A DNA stretch of 64,000 bases from Pandoraea horticolens (GCF_902459555.1 NZ_CABPSM010000011.1:174777-238776); one strand, 5' to 3'; counted from the stretch's first letter, positions 44,737-54,879 are shown. Made by a program: numbers and translations. The notes: generated by a model not told the origin, from the letters alone.

Positions 44737-45726
44737 TCAAATCTGACCTCGGCGCGTACACGCGACGACGTGACGAGAATCGGTGTCCTGCGCCTCGCCG
44801 CTTTCCACGGGTTCCAGTTGAGGCACTTGCACTGCGCACGCGGCAACGGCATGAATGCACCGTGTGCGGAAAACGCAGCCCGTAGGCGGATTCAGCGGGC
44901 TGGGAATATCGCCCTTGAGCATGATCCGCTGCCCCTTGACTTGGGGGTCTGGAACCGGCGAGGCAGAAAGCAGGGCTTTCGTGTATGGGTGCGTCGGGCT
45001 GGAAAACACTTTGGACGACGGTCCGCTTTCCATCACTCGGCCCAGATACAAAACGGTCACGAAATCGCACAGATATTCGACAACCGCGAGGTCGTGCGAA
45101 ATAAACAGGATCGTCAGCCCGAGATTCTTGCGCAGCTCCTGAAACAGATTCAGGACCTGCGCTTGCACGGACACGTCGAGCGCCGAGACCGGTTCATCGG
45201 CAACGATAAAGGACGGTTTGACCGCCAGCGCACGAGCAATGCCGATCCGCTGACGCTGACCGCCCGAAAACTCATGGGGGTAGCGGTCCGCGAATTCCGG
45301 ACGAAGCCCGACCATCGTCAACAGTTCTGCGATCCGCTTTTGGCGTGCCGCTCCCTCCGCCAGCCCATGTGTTGACAGCGCCTCACCGATGATCTGCCCG
45401 GTTCGCAGACGCGGGTTCAGGCTCGAATATGGATCCTGGAAGACCATTTGCAGACGGCTTCGCCACTTGCGCATTTCACGCTCGCGCAGCGCAAACAAAT
45501 CCTGCCCTTCGAAAATCGCCTTGCCGCCACTCGGCTCGATCAGACGCAACAGTGAGCGGCCGATCGTCGTTTTTCCCGAGCCCGACTCACCAACGAGGCC
45601 CATGATCGCGCCTTTCGGCACCTCGAAGCTCACGTTGTCGACAGCCCTCACGGTCCCGTTGCCGGTTGTGAAATTCTTGGTAAGCCCCTCGACTTTCAGC
45701 AGAGGCGCATTTTGAATTGTTTCCAT
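44737..45726 (-). CDS. ABC transporter ATP-binding protein, DppF type
   Basis: 329 residues, one of two ATPases of a dipeptide/oligopeptide-type importer. Walker A GESGSGKT (near 44-51), signature [15 protein letters not shown], Walker [13 protein letters not shown], and the C-terminal oligopeptide-transporter extension with GCVFRTRC and later Cys residues. Starts 14 bp after its DppD partner. Imports the ligand captured by the family-5 binding protein encoded at 51329-52873. Confidence 0.92.
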   Translation of the reverse strand: METIQNAPLLKVEGLTKNFTTGNGTVRAVDNVSFEVPKGAIMGLVGESGSGKTTIGRSLLRLIEPSGGKAIFEGQDLFALREREMRKWRSRLQMVFQDPYSSLNPRLRTGQIIGEALSTHGLAEGAARQKRIAELLTMVGLRPEFADRYPHEFSGGQRQRIGIARALAVKPSFIVADEPVSALDVSVQAQVLNLFQELRKNLGLTILFISHDLAVVEYLCDFVTVLYLGRVMESGPSSKVFSSPTHPYTKALLSASPVPDPQVKGQRIMLKGDIPSPLNPPTGCVFRTRCIHAVAACAVQVPQLEPVESGEAQDTDSRHVVACTRRGQI

Positions 45727-45740
45727 TATCGCCCCACGGC

Positions 45741-46784
45741 TCAAAGTGAAATGTGGTGCCAGCAGCGGGATAAACGCCCCTCGCCACAGACGCTCAGGGC
45801 AGGGCCGGGATCGCGCGTGCACAAAGCGCTTGCCAGATCGCAACGTGCTGCGAAGCTACAGCCCGGCGGCAGATTGGTGACGAGTGGCACCGAACCCGGA
45901 ATGGGCCTGAGCAACGGCTTTTCACCATGCGGCTTCGCCCCGTGTTGTGCGCCTGGCAAACAGGCCAACAGACCCTTCGTGTACGGATGTTTGGGGCGTG
46001 CAAACAATGCATCGACGGGGGCTTGCTCGACAACACGGCCTGCGTACATCACCACGACATCGTGTGCGATTTCGGCCACGACGCCGAGGTTGTGGGTGAC
46101 GAACAGTACCGACATGCCGAGATCGATTTGCAGACGGCGCAGCAGATCGAGAATCTGCGCCTGGATCGTTACATCGAGCGCGGTGGTCGGCTCGTCTGCA
46201 ATCAACAGTCTCGGGTTGCACGCGAGCGCCATGGCGATCATCACTCGCTGACGCATACCTCCCGACATCTGATGTGGATATTCGTTGACGCGGCGTCCAG
46301 CGTCTGGAATTTCCACGAGCTCCAGTAACTTTCGCACCCGTGCCCGCCGCTCGGCCGTGCCGATCGTCTCGTGGAGCTTGATCATTTCCTCGATCTGCTG
46401 ACCCACCGTGTAAAGCGGGTTCAAGCTTGTCATCGGCTCCTGGAAGATCATCGCGATTTCCCGGCCGCGCATGGCTTGCATCTGCTTTGCCGACAATACC
46501 GTCAGGTCGGCAACCTGGCCTTCGCGATTGCGGTACTGAATGCTGCCGCCGACAATGCGTCCTTGCTTCGCGAGCAGTCCCATGATCGACAGATTGGTTA
46601 CCGATTTACCGGAGCCCGACTCGCCGACCACTGCCACGGTTTTACCGCGCGGCACGGAGAAGCTGACGCCATCGACCGATTTGGCAACTTTCTCCCCGCT
46701 GCCGAAGTACGTGCGCAGGTTGTCAACGCGCAGAATCAGATCGTCGCCCATATCTTCAACATCCGGGCCGTTCGTGGTGTTCAC
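45741..46784 (-). CDS. ABC transporter ATP-binding protein, DppD type
   Basis: 347 residues from GTG 46784, which has GGAGGAG before it and overlaps the amidohydrolase stop (GTGA). Walker [10 protein letters not shown]-loop [12 protein letters not shown], signature [15 protein letters not shown] and [13 protein letters not shown]-terminal Cys-rich extension ([15 protein letters not shown]). Pairs with the DppF-type ATPase next to it. Confidence 0.92.
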   Translation of the reverse strand: MNTTNGPDVEDMGDDLILRVDNLRTYFGSGEKVAKSVDGVSFSVPRGKTVAVVGESGSGKSVTNLSIMGLLAKQGRIVGGSIQYRNREGQVADLTVLSAKQMQAMRGREIAMIFQEPMTSLNPLYTVGQQIEEMIKLHETIGTAERRARVRKLLELVEIPDAGRRVNEYPHQMSGGMRQRVMIAMALACNPRLLIADEPTTALDVTIQAQILDLLRRLQIDLGMSVLFVTHNLGVVAEIAHDVVVMYAGRVVEQAPVDALFARPKHPYTKGLLACLPGAQHGAKPHGEKPLLRPIPGSVPLVTNLPPGCSFAARCDLASALCTRDPGPALSVCGEGRLSRCWHHISL

Positions 46785-48001
46785 AGCACTCCTCCGCAAT
46801 GAGGACAGCCCGCTGGCTTTATCTGCGATTGATACCGGGAAGCGTGAAGCGCCTTGTTTCCCAGAATGGTCCAGCGCGGCTCGAAAATCTGGCTGAGTGT
46901 CGCCGATACCTTGTGCGAATCGATAACGGGGATATCCGAATCTTCAAGGCCGAATACGGTGAATTCCGCACGCTCGCCTATGGCCCATTTCGAGGTCGGA
47001 ATCTTGATAATCGAATTCGGATTCACCGTCACGGCTCTAATGACGGCTTCCAACGGCATGCCCATCGCCAGCAGCTTCGACATGGTGGTGCCTAGGTCCC
47101 ATACCTTGCCTTCGAGCGACCGCGCGTGAACGTCGGTTGAAATCGAGAACGGCATCAGGCCGCGTTCGATAGAAACCTTGGCAGTGCGGTAGGAGAAGGA
47201 CGCGCCGCCATGTCCCACATCCAGCGCAATGCCGCGATCGGCGCAATGCACGGCCATGTCGAACAGGTCCTGATCCTCGATGATCGATCCGGCATATTTT
47301 CCGTTGAAGCAATGCGTTATCACGTCGCCATCGCTCAGTTCGGTCATCACTTCGTCAATCAATGGAGGCGGCTCGCCTACGTGCGCCATGACTGGCACTT
47401 TTAGGATCTTGGCGATGCGCTTGGCCAGCTTTACGGGGGTAATCCCCCAAGAGCCGGTGATCGCGCCCGACGCGCGCACCTTGATGCCCACGATGACGTC
47501 ACGGTTGGCTTGAACGCATTCCATGATGCGGTCGATATTCACATCGCGCATGTCCGTCAATTCGCTGACGTAACGCGACGCCGTCAAGCCGATCGAACCC
47601 AGGTTGAGGAACGCCTTGATGCGTTCCTGTGCGGGTTCGATGATGAACTCGCGAAAGCCGGCGAAATTCGCTTCACCGGCCGAGCCGGCGTCGACCACCG
47701 TCGTCACGCCGCGCGCGACGCCGCACACGCTCGGGTCGATCGAGATATCGGTACCTCCGCGCCACACGTGTGCGTGCAGGTCAGTCCAGCCCGGCGATAT
47801 CCACGCGCCCGTGCATTCGATGACCTGAGTCGCCGTATCGGCCTGTGCTTGTGCCTGCGTGCCGAGCGCCCGAATGTTCCCGTGCTGATCGATCAGCACG
47901 GAAGTCGTGCCGGTGACCGTGGCGTCAAAACCTATCGGCCTGACGTTGTTCAGCAGCAGCGCCTTGCCGTCCGTAATGTTCGATTCCAGAGTCTTGCTCA
48001 T
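46781..48001 (-). CDS. COG3964-type amidohydrolase/deacetylase
   Basis: 406-residue metal hydrolase of the amidohydrolase superfamily. Ligands: His76 and His78 (DLHAHVW), carboxylated Lys174 (VGIKVRAS), His207 (AHVGEPPP), His230 (ITHCFNG) and Asp290 (ISTDVH). Relatives were long misnamed dihydroorotases; characterised ones remove acetyl or acyl groups from small carboxylates or amino acids and sit beside SelA-like genes, as here. It lies inside the importer operon between permease and ATPase genes, so it should act on the imported compound in the cytosol. Confidence 0.86.
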   Translation of the reverse strand: MSKTLESNITDGKALLLNNVRPIGFDATVTGTTSVLIDQHGNIRALGTQAQAQADTATQVIECTGAWISPGWTDLHAHVWRGGTDISIDPSVCGVARGVTTVVDAGSAGEANFAGFREFIIEPAQERIKAFLNLGSIGLTASRYVSELTDMRDVNIDRIMECVQANRDVIVGIKVRASGAITGSWGITPVKLAKRIAKILKVPVMAHVGEPPPLIDEVMTELSDGDVITHCFNGKYAGSIIEDQDLFDMAVHCADRGIALDVGHGGASFSYRTAKVSIERGLMPFSISTDVHARSLEGKVWDLGTTMSKLLAMGMPLEAVIRAVTVNPNSIIKIPTSKWAIGERAEFTVFGLEDSDIPVIDSHKVSATLSQIFEPRWTILGNKALHASRYQSQIKPAGCPHCGGVL

Positions 48002-48002
48002 G

Positions 48003-48890
48003 TCACATGTCCTTCTTGAGTCGCGGATCCATCAGATCGCGGAAACCATCGCCGATAAGTTGCAGCGAAAGTACAGCCAGAACCAAGGTGATACCCGGGA
48101 ACAGCGTGAGCCAGTCCGCGCTACCGATGTACTGACGGCCTTCGGAGAGCATCGTGCCCCACGTCGGAATCGACGGGTCGACGCCCAGCCCGAGAAACGA
48201 CAACCCGGTTTCTGCCAGCATGGCGGAGGCAAAGATGAACGTCGCTTGCACGAGAATGGGTGAAATCAGATTGCGCAGAATGTGACGCATCATGATCGTG
48301 TGCGTCGGCACGCCCAGGGCTCGCGCCGCCTCCACGTAAGGCAGTTCGCTGATGACCAGTGTCGACGCCCGCACGATCCGAGCCATACGTGGTGCGTAGA
48401 CGATACCCAACGCGATGATGACGGCCCACACGGATGGCCCCAGCGCGGCCACGACGGCCACGGCAAGGAGAATGTCGGGGAATGACATCATCGCGTCGAC
48501 GAATCGGCTCAGCAGGCCATCGAGGCGCTTGAAGAACCCGGCCAGCAGGCCCAGGGTGACGCCCATCAGCGAGGACGCAATGACCACCGAAATGCCGACC
48601 AGCAGCGACAGGCGACCTGCGTAAATGGTGCGGGCGAACACGTCGCGGCCGAAGCCATCAGTGCCGAACAGATGCGCGCCGGGCGGCTGGAGTCGATTCA
48701 CGATCGACAGTTTGTACGGGGAATAGCTCGTGAGTAGCGGGGCGCAAATAGAGGCCAAAACAATCGCAAAAAACACCGCGAAACCGATCAACACCGTTTT
48801 TCGACGCGCGAGTCGCTTGAGGTTATTCATCCCGGCATTGACCTCAGGCGGCATTGCTGCGCTGCTTTCGCTCATACTGAGTTCGTTCAT
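48003..48890 (-). CDS. ABC transporter permease, DppC type
   Basis: 295-residue inner-membrane permease with a cytosolic N-tail and six helices. The EAA loop reads EAARALGVPTHTIMMRHIL. GFGRDVFARTIYAGRLSL and the C-terminal LSLQLIGDGFRDLMDPRLK are DppC/OppC hallmarks. It overlaps the preceding permease gene by one base (TAATG). Confidence 0.92.
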   Translation of the reverse strand: MNELSMSESSAAMPPEVNAGMNNLKRLARRKTVLIGFAVFFAIVLASICAPLLTSYSPYKLSIVNRLQPPGAHLFGTDGFGRDVFARTIYAGRLSLLVGISVVIASSLMGVTLGLLAGFFKRLDGLLSRFVDAMMSFPDILLAVAVVAALGPSVWAVIIALGIVYAPRMARIVRASTLVISELPYVEAARALGVPTHTIMMRHILRNLISPILVQATFIFASAMLAETGLSFLGLGVDPSIPTWGTMLSEGRQYIGSADWLTLFPGITLVLAVLSLQLIGDGFRDLMDPRLKKDM

Positions 48891-49834
48891 TATCGGATCC
48901 TCACACGCGGATCGACGACTGTGTAGAGCATATCGATCCCAAAATTGATCAGCACGTAGGCCCCGGAAATGACGACCAGGGCTGCCTGGATCACAGGGTA
49001 ATCACGGCGTAGAACTGCAGACACGACAAGTGAGCCGACGCCGGGCAAATCGAATACGGTTTCGATCACGACGGCGCCACTCACGAGCAGCGTGGCAGTC
49101 AAGCCAATCACGGTCAGGATCGGCACCATCGCGTTCTTGAGCGCGTGAACAACGACAACCCGCACTTCTCCCATACCTTTCGATCGCGCGGTCCGCACGT
49201 AGTCTTCATCCAATACGTCGAGCAGAGACGCTCGGCTAAATCGCGTGATGATTGCGGAGCAAGCGGTACCCAACGCGATCGACGGCAACAGCAAATGGCG
49301 AGCGCGCTCCAGGAAGGTCGCGCCTACGCCGCCGTATCCCGAAACCGGAAACCAGCCATGATGTACCGCGAGGTACTGAATCAGCAGTAGGCCTAACCAG
49401 AAGCTGGGTGTGGATGCTGCCAGCATTGAGAGGGTCGTCGCGAGTTGATCGAACCAGGAGCCGCGCCAATAAGCCGAAGCCATACCGAGCGGCAGCGCGA
49501 TCAACGTCGCGATCAGGAGTGAGAATGCAGTGAGCAACAGGGTCGGCTCCGCTCGCTGTGCAATGGACAAGAGTGCCGACTGATGCAGGAAGATCGAATT
49601 TCCGAAGTCGCCGGTAGCAACCTGCCCGATGAATCGGACATATTGCACAAGTATCGATCGATCCAGTCCGAGTTCGTGGCGAAGCGCAGCAATGTCATCG
49701 GCCGTCGCATCCGGGCCGAGCATCACCGCAGCGGGATCGCCAGGCGCCACGCGAACAATGACGAAAACAATGGTTAGTACCATGAACATGACGGCTAACA
49801 TGCCAAGTACGCGTTTTAATATGAACTTTGACAT
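48890..49834 (-). CDS. ABC transporter permease, DppB type
   Basis: 314-residue permease with six helices. Opening KRVLGMLAVMFMVLTIVFVIVRVAPGDPA and EAA-type loop TARSKGMGEVRVVVVHALKNA (in part) are characteristic of DppB. First of the permease pair. The 224-bp gap upstream separates it from the porin gene and contains a half-site ATTACGT at 49874-49880. Confidence 0.92.
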   Translation of the reverse strand: MSKFILKRVLGMLAVMFMVLTIVFVIVRVAPGDPAAVMLGPDATADDIAALRHELGLDRSILVQYVRFIGQVATGDFGNSIFLHQSALLSIAQRAEPTLLLTAFSLLIATLIALPLGMASAYWRGSWFDQLATTLSMLAASTPSFWLGLLLIQYLAVHHGWFPVSGYGGVGATFLERARHLLLPSIALGTACSAIITRFSRASLLDVLDEDYVRTARSKGMGEVRVVVVHALKNAMVPILTVIGLTATLLVSGAVVIETVFDLPGVGSLVVSAVLRRDYPVIQAALVVISGAYVLINFGIDMLYTVVDPRVRIR

Positions 49835-50058
49835 TTCCGTCCTGATATTTTCAATTGCACGGTGATCTACTCGATTACGTCTTTTTTTACTTATGCCGCG
49901 AAACAGGTTCCTTGTGCCGACCTGGTTCAGTGAAAGAGAAGCTGGATGTCCTCGGACTTCCGTGTGCGCAAATTGAAACCTGGAGATTCAATGATGTTAT
50001 TACATTCATTGCGCGGTAGTTCCCCTCATGCCAGCCGAAACCCGGGTGGGAGCGGGGG

Positions 50059-51192
50059 CTAGAAAATCGTTCGTATGCCGAGTTCCATCCCGACGGACGA
50101 CTTGCCCGCCATATTGCCCGGCGTGTAGGCGCCGTTAGCCTTGAAGCTCGATGGCGTGACTTTTGCTTCTGGTCCCGTGATATACGCTGCTTTACTGCGG
50201 TTCTTGATCGCAGCCACGTTCGCATACAGCGCGGTACGCTTGGAAAGGTCCAGTATGCCGCCAAGCGCATACATATCTGCCCGTAGATCGCTCAGCCCGC
50301 CCGTGCCTTGTGCGTGACTGTACGATGTAGTGATTGTGTAGTCGTAGATGGGAATCGTTGCACCGATCATGAACGTATGCTGGCCGCTACGCTTCTCCCA
50401 ACTGTCGGTTATCGACGTGTTCATAAAGGAATATTGCGCCATTACTCTCGTGCGGCCGATCATGTACGACGCACCGATGTCGTATAGATTCCACGTGTTG
50501 TTGCCATCCAGTTGCGTACTGTTCACGACGGCCGCAACATCGAGTGGGCCATTCGCGTATCCGAGCCGGCCGCCCCACTGTTTGTTGCCGTACCCGGTCG
50601 CGCTACCCGCGAAACCGGGCGAGTTGTTGAACGAATATTGGAACTGACCGTACACACCACCGAGATTCTTAGGTAACCAGTACGTGATGCTATTGTCCGT
50701 GCGGGAAAGCGTACCTGCACCCGACAGCAACGGCGTGGAGAATCCTCCGGCCGTGAACAGATTGATGAACGAGCCCACACCGCCGCCGCCGTACGGATCG
50801 AACATGATCAGGTTCCAGTACGCCGGGCTGTTGTCACGGCCGAGACGCAGTTCGCCATAGTTGTCGTTGATCATGCTGACAGTGGCGCGACGGTTGAAGA
50901 GCCGGTTCGCATCGGATTGCGCGCCGTTATACGGACGGAATCCGCTTTCGAGTACGAAGCCCGCCTTCCAGCCACCGCTCAGATCCTCGATTCCCTTGAA
51001 GCCAAAGCGCGATGCGTTCAACGTGCCTTCACCCATGCCCACAACCGTACCGCCGCCACCGTTGTGAATGGAACGAACGTTCACGTCCACCATCCCGTAA
51101 AGGGTCACTGACGACTGCGCGTGAACTTCAGTCGCACCAAATCCCAGAGAGAAGGCGGCGCATGCTGCCAATCCGAGGTTGGATTTTTTCAT
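50059..51192 (-). CDS. Gram-negative porin (OmpC-like, general type)
   Basis: 377 residues with a signal peptide (about 1-26, ending VHAQ). SSVTLYGMVDVNVR starts the mature barrel, and GSRFGFKG-type and GRDNSPAYW strands follow, ending in GIRTIF with C-terminal Phe, the outer-membrane insertion signal. It is embedded in the importer operon, so it probably gives outer-membrane passage to the same solute. A hairpin (51234-51279) precedes it. Confidence 0.92.
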   Translation of the reverse strand: MKKSNLGLAACAAFSLGFGATEVHAQSSVTLYGMVDVNVRSIHNGGGGTVVGMGEGTLNASRFGFKGIEDLSGGWKAGFVLESGFRPYNGAQSDANRLFNRRATVSMINDNYGELRLGRDNSPAYWNLIMFDPYGGGGVGSFINLFTAGGFSTPLLSGAGTLSRTDNSITYWLPKNLGGVYGQFQYSFNNSPGFAGSATGYGNKQWGGRLGYANGPLDVAAVVNSTQLDGNNTWNLYDIGASYMIGRTRVMAQYSFMNTSITDSWEKRSGQHTFMIGATIPIYDYTITTSYSHAQGTGGLSDLRADMYALGGILDLSKRTALYANVAAIKNRSKAAYITGPEAKVTPSSFKANGAYTPGNMAGKSSVGMELGIRTIF

Positions 51193-51233
51193 GATAAATA
51201 CTCCTAACCATATAAGCCTGTTTTAGTAGGTGT

Positions 51234-51279
51234 TTTCTCTACCTAGAGCTCATCGTCATGTATATCTGAGGTAGAGAAA
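51234..51279. promoter_or_regulatory. Long-loop inverted repeat before the porin gene
   Basis: TTTCTCTACCT (51234-51244) and AGGTAGAGAAA (51269-51279) are perfectly complementary over 11 bp with a 24-base centre. It lies 42 bp upstream of the porin start and 50 bp after the binding-protein stop. It could stabilise or partly terminate the transcript, giving more binding protein than downstream products, or act as an operator. Confidence 0.5.
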
Positions 51280-51328
51280 CGACCTTTCTTTTTTATTGCT
51301 GCGGCACTACAGAGCGCAAAAAGCGGAC

Positions 51329-52873
51329 TTATTTTTTGAGCCATGCGTTCCAGAAATACGGCCACGGAGCGGGCGTCACGCCTTGCAACTGCGGCGATTG
51401 GGCGGCCAGTGCGTTGAAGTTGCCTATCTTGATCGCCGGGACTTCGCTATAGATAAGTTTTTGTACTTCTGCCCACTTGGCAACGCGTTGCTTCGGATCG
51501 AGCGTTTGGTTGAATGCCTTGATGGCCGTCTGGCTCGTGGGCGAGGACCACCATCCCGGACTGGTGCTGGACATCAGGCTCATCAGTGTTGGTTCCGGCA
51601 GGAACGGGCTGTGCGTGATGTAAATGTCCCAGAGGTCGGGGTTTGTGCGGCGTTGCGTGAGCGTCGCCCAATCCACCACTTGCAGATCCACCTTGAAGCC
51701 GGACGCCTTCAAGAACTCGGCGGCGACCAACGCCATCTTGTAGTGGAACTCGTATTGACGGCTGGTCAGGATGCGCAGCGGCTTGCCGTCGTATTTCGCG
51801 GCCTTGAGCAGGTCGCCGGCCTTTTGCGGATCGGCGATGTCGTAGGCCCCCTTCGTGCCTGCGTTCGTGTGGTACTGGTAGCCCTCCGGATAGAACGCGG
51901 CGTCAGCTGAAAAGAACTGTTTGTCGCCGAATGCCGCTTGCAGCATGTCGGACTCACCGAGTGCGTTGCGAATCGCGAGACGTATGTTCTGGTTGCTCGC
52001 CAGGCCGGTCTTGGTGTTCAGCACGAAGAGCGGATACCCGAACGGCTTTATCAGCACCGGGGCCGATTTTGACCCTGCTTTTTGCAGGCGCGCGTATGAC
52101 TCGATCGGAATGGAGTCTGTGTATCCGAATTGTCCGGCTACGGCCGCTTCGACTCGCGTCGCACCGTCCGGCACCGGAACGAAGTGGATTTCGTCGAGGT
52201 ATTGCGCGCGACCGCCGCCGTAGCCGTCGCCCTTGCCGTCGCGTGACTTGTAGCCGTCGAAACGCACTAGGTTGATGTACTGATCGACCTTGCGCTCCTT
52301 GAATTTGTACGGCCCGGTGCCGATCGGCTCTGTGATCGTGGTCGCGGACTCGAAGCGACGCGGCATGACGACGGCAGCGCTGTTGTTGAACGCCAGGAGC
52401 GACAGCAGCGGCGCATATGGCTCTTTCATCGTGATCTTGATGGTGTGTGCGTCGAGCGCGTCGATCTTCGCGATATTGACCGCCGCCGCCTTGCCGCGTG
52501 TGGCGACCCGCATCCAGCGATTCAGCGACGCGATCACGTCCTTCGCATCCATTGCTGCGCCGTCATGAAACTTCACGCCCTTGCGCAGGCGGATCGTGTA
52601 GGTGAGACCATCCTCCGAAACGGTCGGCATATCCTGCGCGAGCAGAGGCGTGATCTTCCATTTCGCGTCGAACGTGTACAGCGTTTCGAACACGTGCTGC
52701 GTCACCATCCCGACGAGGTCGGCGGTCGATCCCATTGGGTCAAGCGTCGGCGGTTCGCCAATCGTCGCCACATTCAATACGCCACCGCGCTGCTGCGCCT
52801 GCGCGGGCGTGGTGGCACCCGCCACGACCAGACCAGCGGCCAGCAGCATGCTCAGAATCTTGGTCAGCCCCAT
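51329..52873 (-). CDS. ABC transporter substrate-binding protein, family 5 (DppA/OppA)
   Basis: 514 residues with a signal peptide (about 1-26, ATTPAQAQ). Family-5 landmarks: RGGVLNVATIGEPPTLDPMG at the mature N-terminus, YTIRLRKGVKFHDGAAMDAKDV and the GTGPYKF segment. Peptides, nickel, sugars and modified amino acids are known ligands in the family. First gene of the operon. Start at 52873 is preceded by GGAG; a longer frame exists but overlaps the operator region. Confidence 0.92.
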   Translation of the reverse strand: MGLTKILSMLLAAGLVVAGATTPAQAQQRGGVLNVATIGEPPTLDPMGSTADLVGMVTQHVFETLYTFDAKWKITPLLAQDMPTVSEDGLTYTIRLRKGVKFHDGAAMDAKDVIASLNRWMRVATRGKAAAVNIAKIDALDAHTIKITMKEPYAPLLSLLAFNNSAAVVMPRRFESATTITEPIGTGPYKFKERKVDQYINLVRFDGYKSRDGKGDGYGGGRAQYLDEIHFVPVPDGATRVEAAVAGQFGYTDSIPIESYARLQKAGSKSAPVLIKPFGYPLFVLNTKTGLASNQNIRLAIRNALGESDMLQAAFGDKQFFSADAAFYPEGYQYHTNAGTKGAYDIADPQKAGDLLKAAKYDGKPLRILTSRQYEFHYKMALVAAEFLKASGFKVDLQVVDWATLTQRRTNPDLWDIYITHSPFLPEPTLMSLMSSTSPGWWSSPTSQTAIKAFNQTLDPKQRVAKWAEVQKLIYSEVPAIKIGNFNALAAQSPQLQGVTPAPWPYFWNAWLKK

Positions 52874-53221
52874 CCTTGTTGTCTCCTTCGCAGATGACTT
52901 GCCTTGACATACGTTATGACGCAATATATTACGTAATTACGTATGTTTGCGTTTGGTGTAAACCTTTAGTGGTAAACGCTGACAGCGTGAGATGCAGTCA
53001 TCCGACTGTCCTGTTATCCGCACCGCCATTCTCGCGTATAGCACAGTGCACGCCGTTTATTGAATTCCAAATTTCATAGGGATTTTCCCGGCGTTGCAGT
53101 TAAATAATGATGTTCCTACGCTTGCCTGGGCTGAAATAAATCGAATTTAATTTCTTTCAGCCATTTTCGTAGTCCTATGTGGTTAATAAACCGTCGTTTA
53201 TAAATTCCATGGAGCACAGTC
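52874..53221. other. 348-bp AT-rich promoter region
   Basis: Divergent control region between the importer operon (minus) and the berberine-bridge-type oxidase gene (plus). It carries the ATTACGTAAT element at 52928-52943 on the importer side. The half nearest the oxidase is AT-rich with no gene or repeat that I could identify. Confidence 0.6.
52928..52943. promoter_or_regulatory. ATTACGTAAT palindrome with overlapping second copy
   Basis: ATTACGTAAT (52928-52937) overlaps a second ATTACGTA (52936-52943), and TACGTAATTACGTA (52930-52943) is itself a perfect 14-bp palindrome. A related TACGTTAT lies at 52910-52918. It is 55 bp upstream of the binding-protein start and matches the element in the SelA-like/IclR promoter. 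Confidence 0.6.
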
Positions 53222-54835
53222 ATGGCCGTACAATGGTGTGAGAATAAAGATCCCCGGATTAATACGCTGCGAAAAGGTTTCAATCAGCGTTGGCCTACTG
53301 CCGGCAATGAAGCGCAAGCCATCGCCATTTGCAGGACATCGCAAGATGTGGCCGATGCGCTCAACGAAACTGTTCGCAATCGGAAGGTGCGTCCTACCAT
53401 TCGATCGGGCGGACACTGCTATGAAGGCTTCGTGAGCAACAATGCGAATGGCGTCATTATCGATGTCAGTCAACTCGATTATGCGCAGACAAATAGCGAT
53501 CCGACGCTGAAATATCAAATCGGATCTGGGGTCCAAAACTGGAATGCCTATGTGACGATGTATAAACTGTGGGGCACTACGTTACCGGGAGGTTCCTGCT
53601 ATACGGTCGGCGTCGGTGGACACGTCAGCGGCGGTGGTTTTGGTTATATGTCGCGGCTGCACGGTCTGACTGTCGATTGGTTGTCGGCCGTCAAGATCGT
53701 GACCATGGATTCCGGTAAAGGAAAACCCGCAAAAGAATATCTCGTTTCGGCCAAAAGTACCGACCCGGACGAGAAAGCCTTGTTTCGGGCATTGCGTGGC
53801 GCGGGTAACGGGAATTTCGGTGTAATCACCGACTATTATTTCTCAGACCTACCCGTTCCGCCGACTGAGGCGCTTCTTACGGTTATGCATTTCAACTGGT
53901 CGGACTTTGATCAAAGCAATCTTAAAAAATTCGAGGATTTGCTCAATACCTATGCGGATTATTGGGCCGGACGAGGACAAAACCCCGAGACATACGGAAT
54001 GTTCGGATCGATGAAATTGACGCACGTATCGAATGGCTCGTTCTTCATTCGAATCCAAACATGTTCAACTCAACCCGCGGGCCGTATTACGGCAAAAGAA
54101 TTGGCGCTCACGCAGGAGTTCATTGATCTGTTTGCGAAATTCAATCCGCAAGTCATGGCATTGCCAGGCGCAGTTTTCGTGGACGAACCCTCCCTGCCGT
54201 GGACCGGCGAGGGCCGTTTGACGACGCGTGACGGTCAAACGGTGCCGAAGTATACGGTGCTCTACGACTGGCTCAACGCCGTGCAGGCGCTGAACGGAGC
54301 CACGCCGAATCAACGCGGGAAGTACAAATCCGCATACATGAAAAAGCGCTTTACGGCTCGGGAGTCGATGACGCTGCATAAGTATCTCCATCTGCAGCCT
54401 ACGGGCGGCATTTCCCTAGCCTCGTCGCTCGTGCAGATTGATACGTACGGTGGCAACATCAACAAGGCGGATCTTATTCAGACCACTTCCGCTTCGCAAC
54501 GGGCATCGATCATGAAACTCCAATATCAGGCCTATTGGACGAATCCCGACCAGGATCAGGAATACCAAGACTGGATCAATCTGTTCTATAAGGACATGTA
54601 TTGGGATGATTCCGTTGTCCCCCGTGAATTCCGGGGAACGCCTTATCCAGGCGCAAATTACGAAGGCTGCTATATCGGTTATCCGGATGTGGAGATGGCG
54701 AATGTGAAAGATAACAACAGCCGTCATTTTTGGCCCGATTTGTATTATCCGGCTATCTATAGCGATCTTCAAAAAGTCAAGCGACGATTCGATCCGGATA
54801 ATATTTTTAATTACGCACTTTCGGTGAAAACATAA
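53222..54835 (+). CDS. FAD-linked oxidase, berberine bridge enzyme-like (bicovalent flavin)
   Basis: 537 residues. FAD-binding PCMH fold in the N-half with probable double attachment: His65 (RSGGHCYEG) and Cys126 (GGSCYTVGVGGHVSGGG). The C-terminal berberine-bridge segment ends RRFDPDNIFNYALSV. No signal peptide is evident. Relatives oxidise sugars, alkaloids or polyketides with O2. Codon use is far more AT-rich than its neighbours (AAT, AAA, TAT, GAT are frequent), so it looks acquired. It is monocistronic, with an AT-rich leader and its own terminator. Confidence 0.85.
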   Translation: MAVQWCENKDPRINTLRKGFNQRWPTAGNEAQAIAICRTSQDVADALNETVRNRKVRPTIRSGGHCYEGFVSNNANGVIIDVSQLDYAQTNSDPTLKYQIGSGVQNWNAYVTMYKLWGTTLPGGSCYTVGVGGHVSGGGFGYMSRLHGLTVDWLSAVKIVTMDSGKGKPAKEYLVSAKSTDPDEKALFRALRGAGNGNFGVITDYYFSDLPVPPTEALLTVMHFNWSDFDQSNLKKFEDLLNTYADYWAGRGQNPETYGMFGSMKLTHVSNGSFFIRIQTCSTQPAGRITAKELALTQEFIDLFAKFNPQVMALPGAVFVDEPSLPWTGEGRLTTRDGQTVPKYTVLYDWLNAVQALNGATPNQRGKYKSAYMKKRFTARESMTLHKYLHLQPTGGISLASSLVQIDTYGGNINKADLIQTTSASQRASIMKLQYQAYWTNPDQDQEYQDWINLFYKDMYWDDSVVPREFRGTPYPGANYEGCYIGYPDVEMANVKDNNSRHFWPDLYYPAIYSDLQKVKRRFDPDNIFNYALSVKT

Positions 54836-54879
54836 AAGCTGGCGTAGGACTCTGAGGGAATTTCCACCTCGAAATAAAG

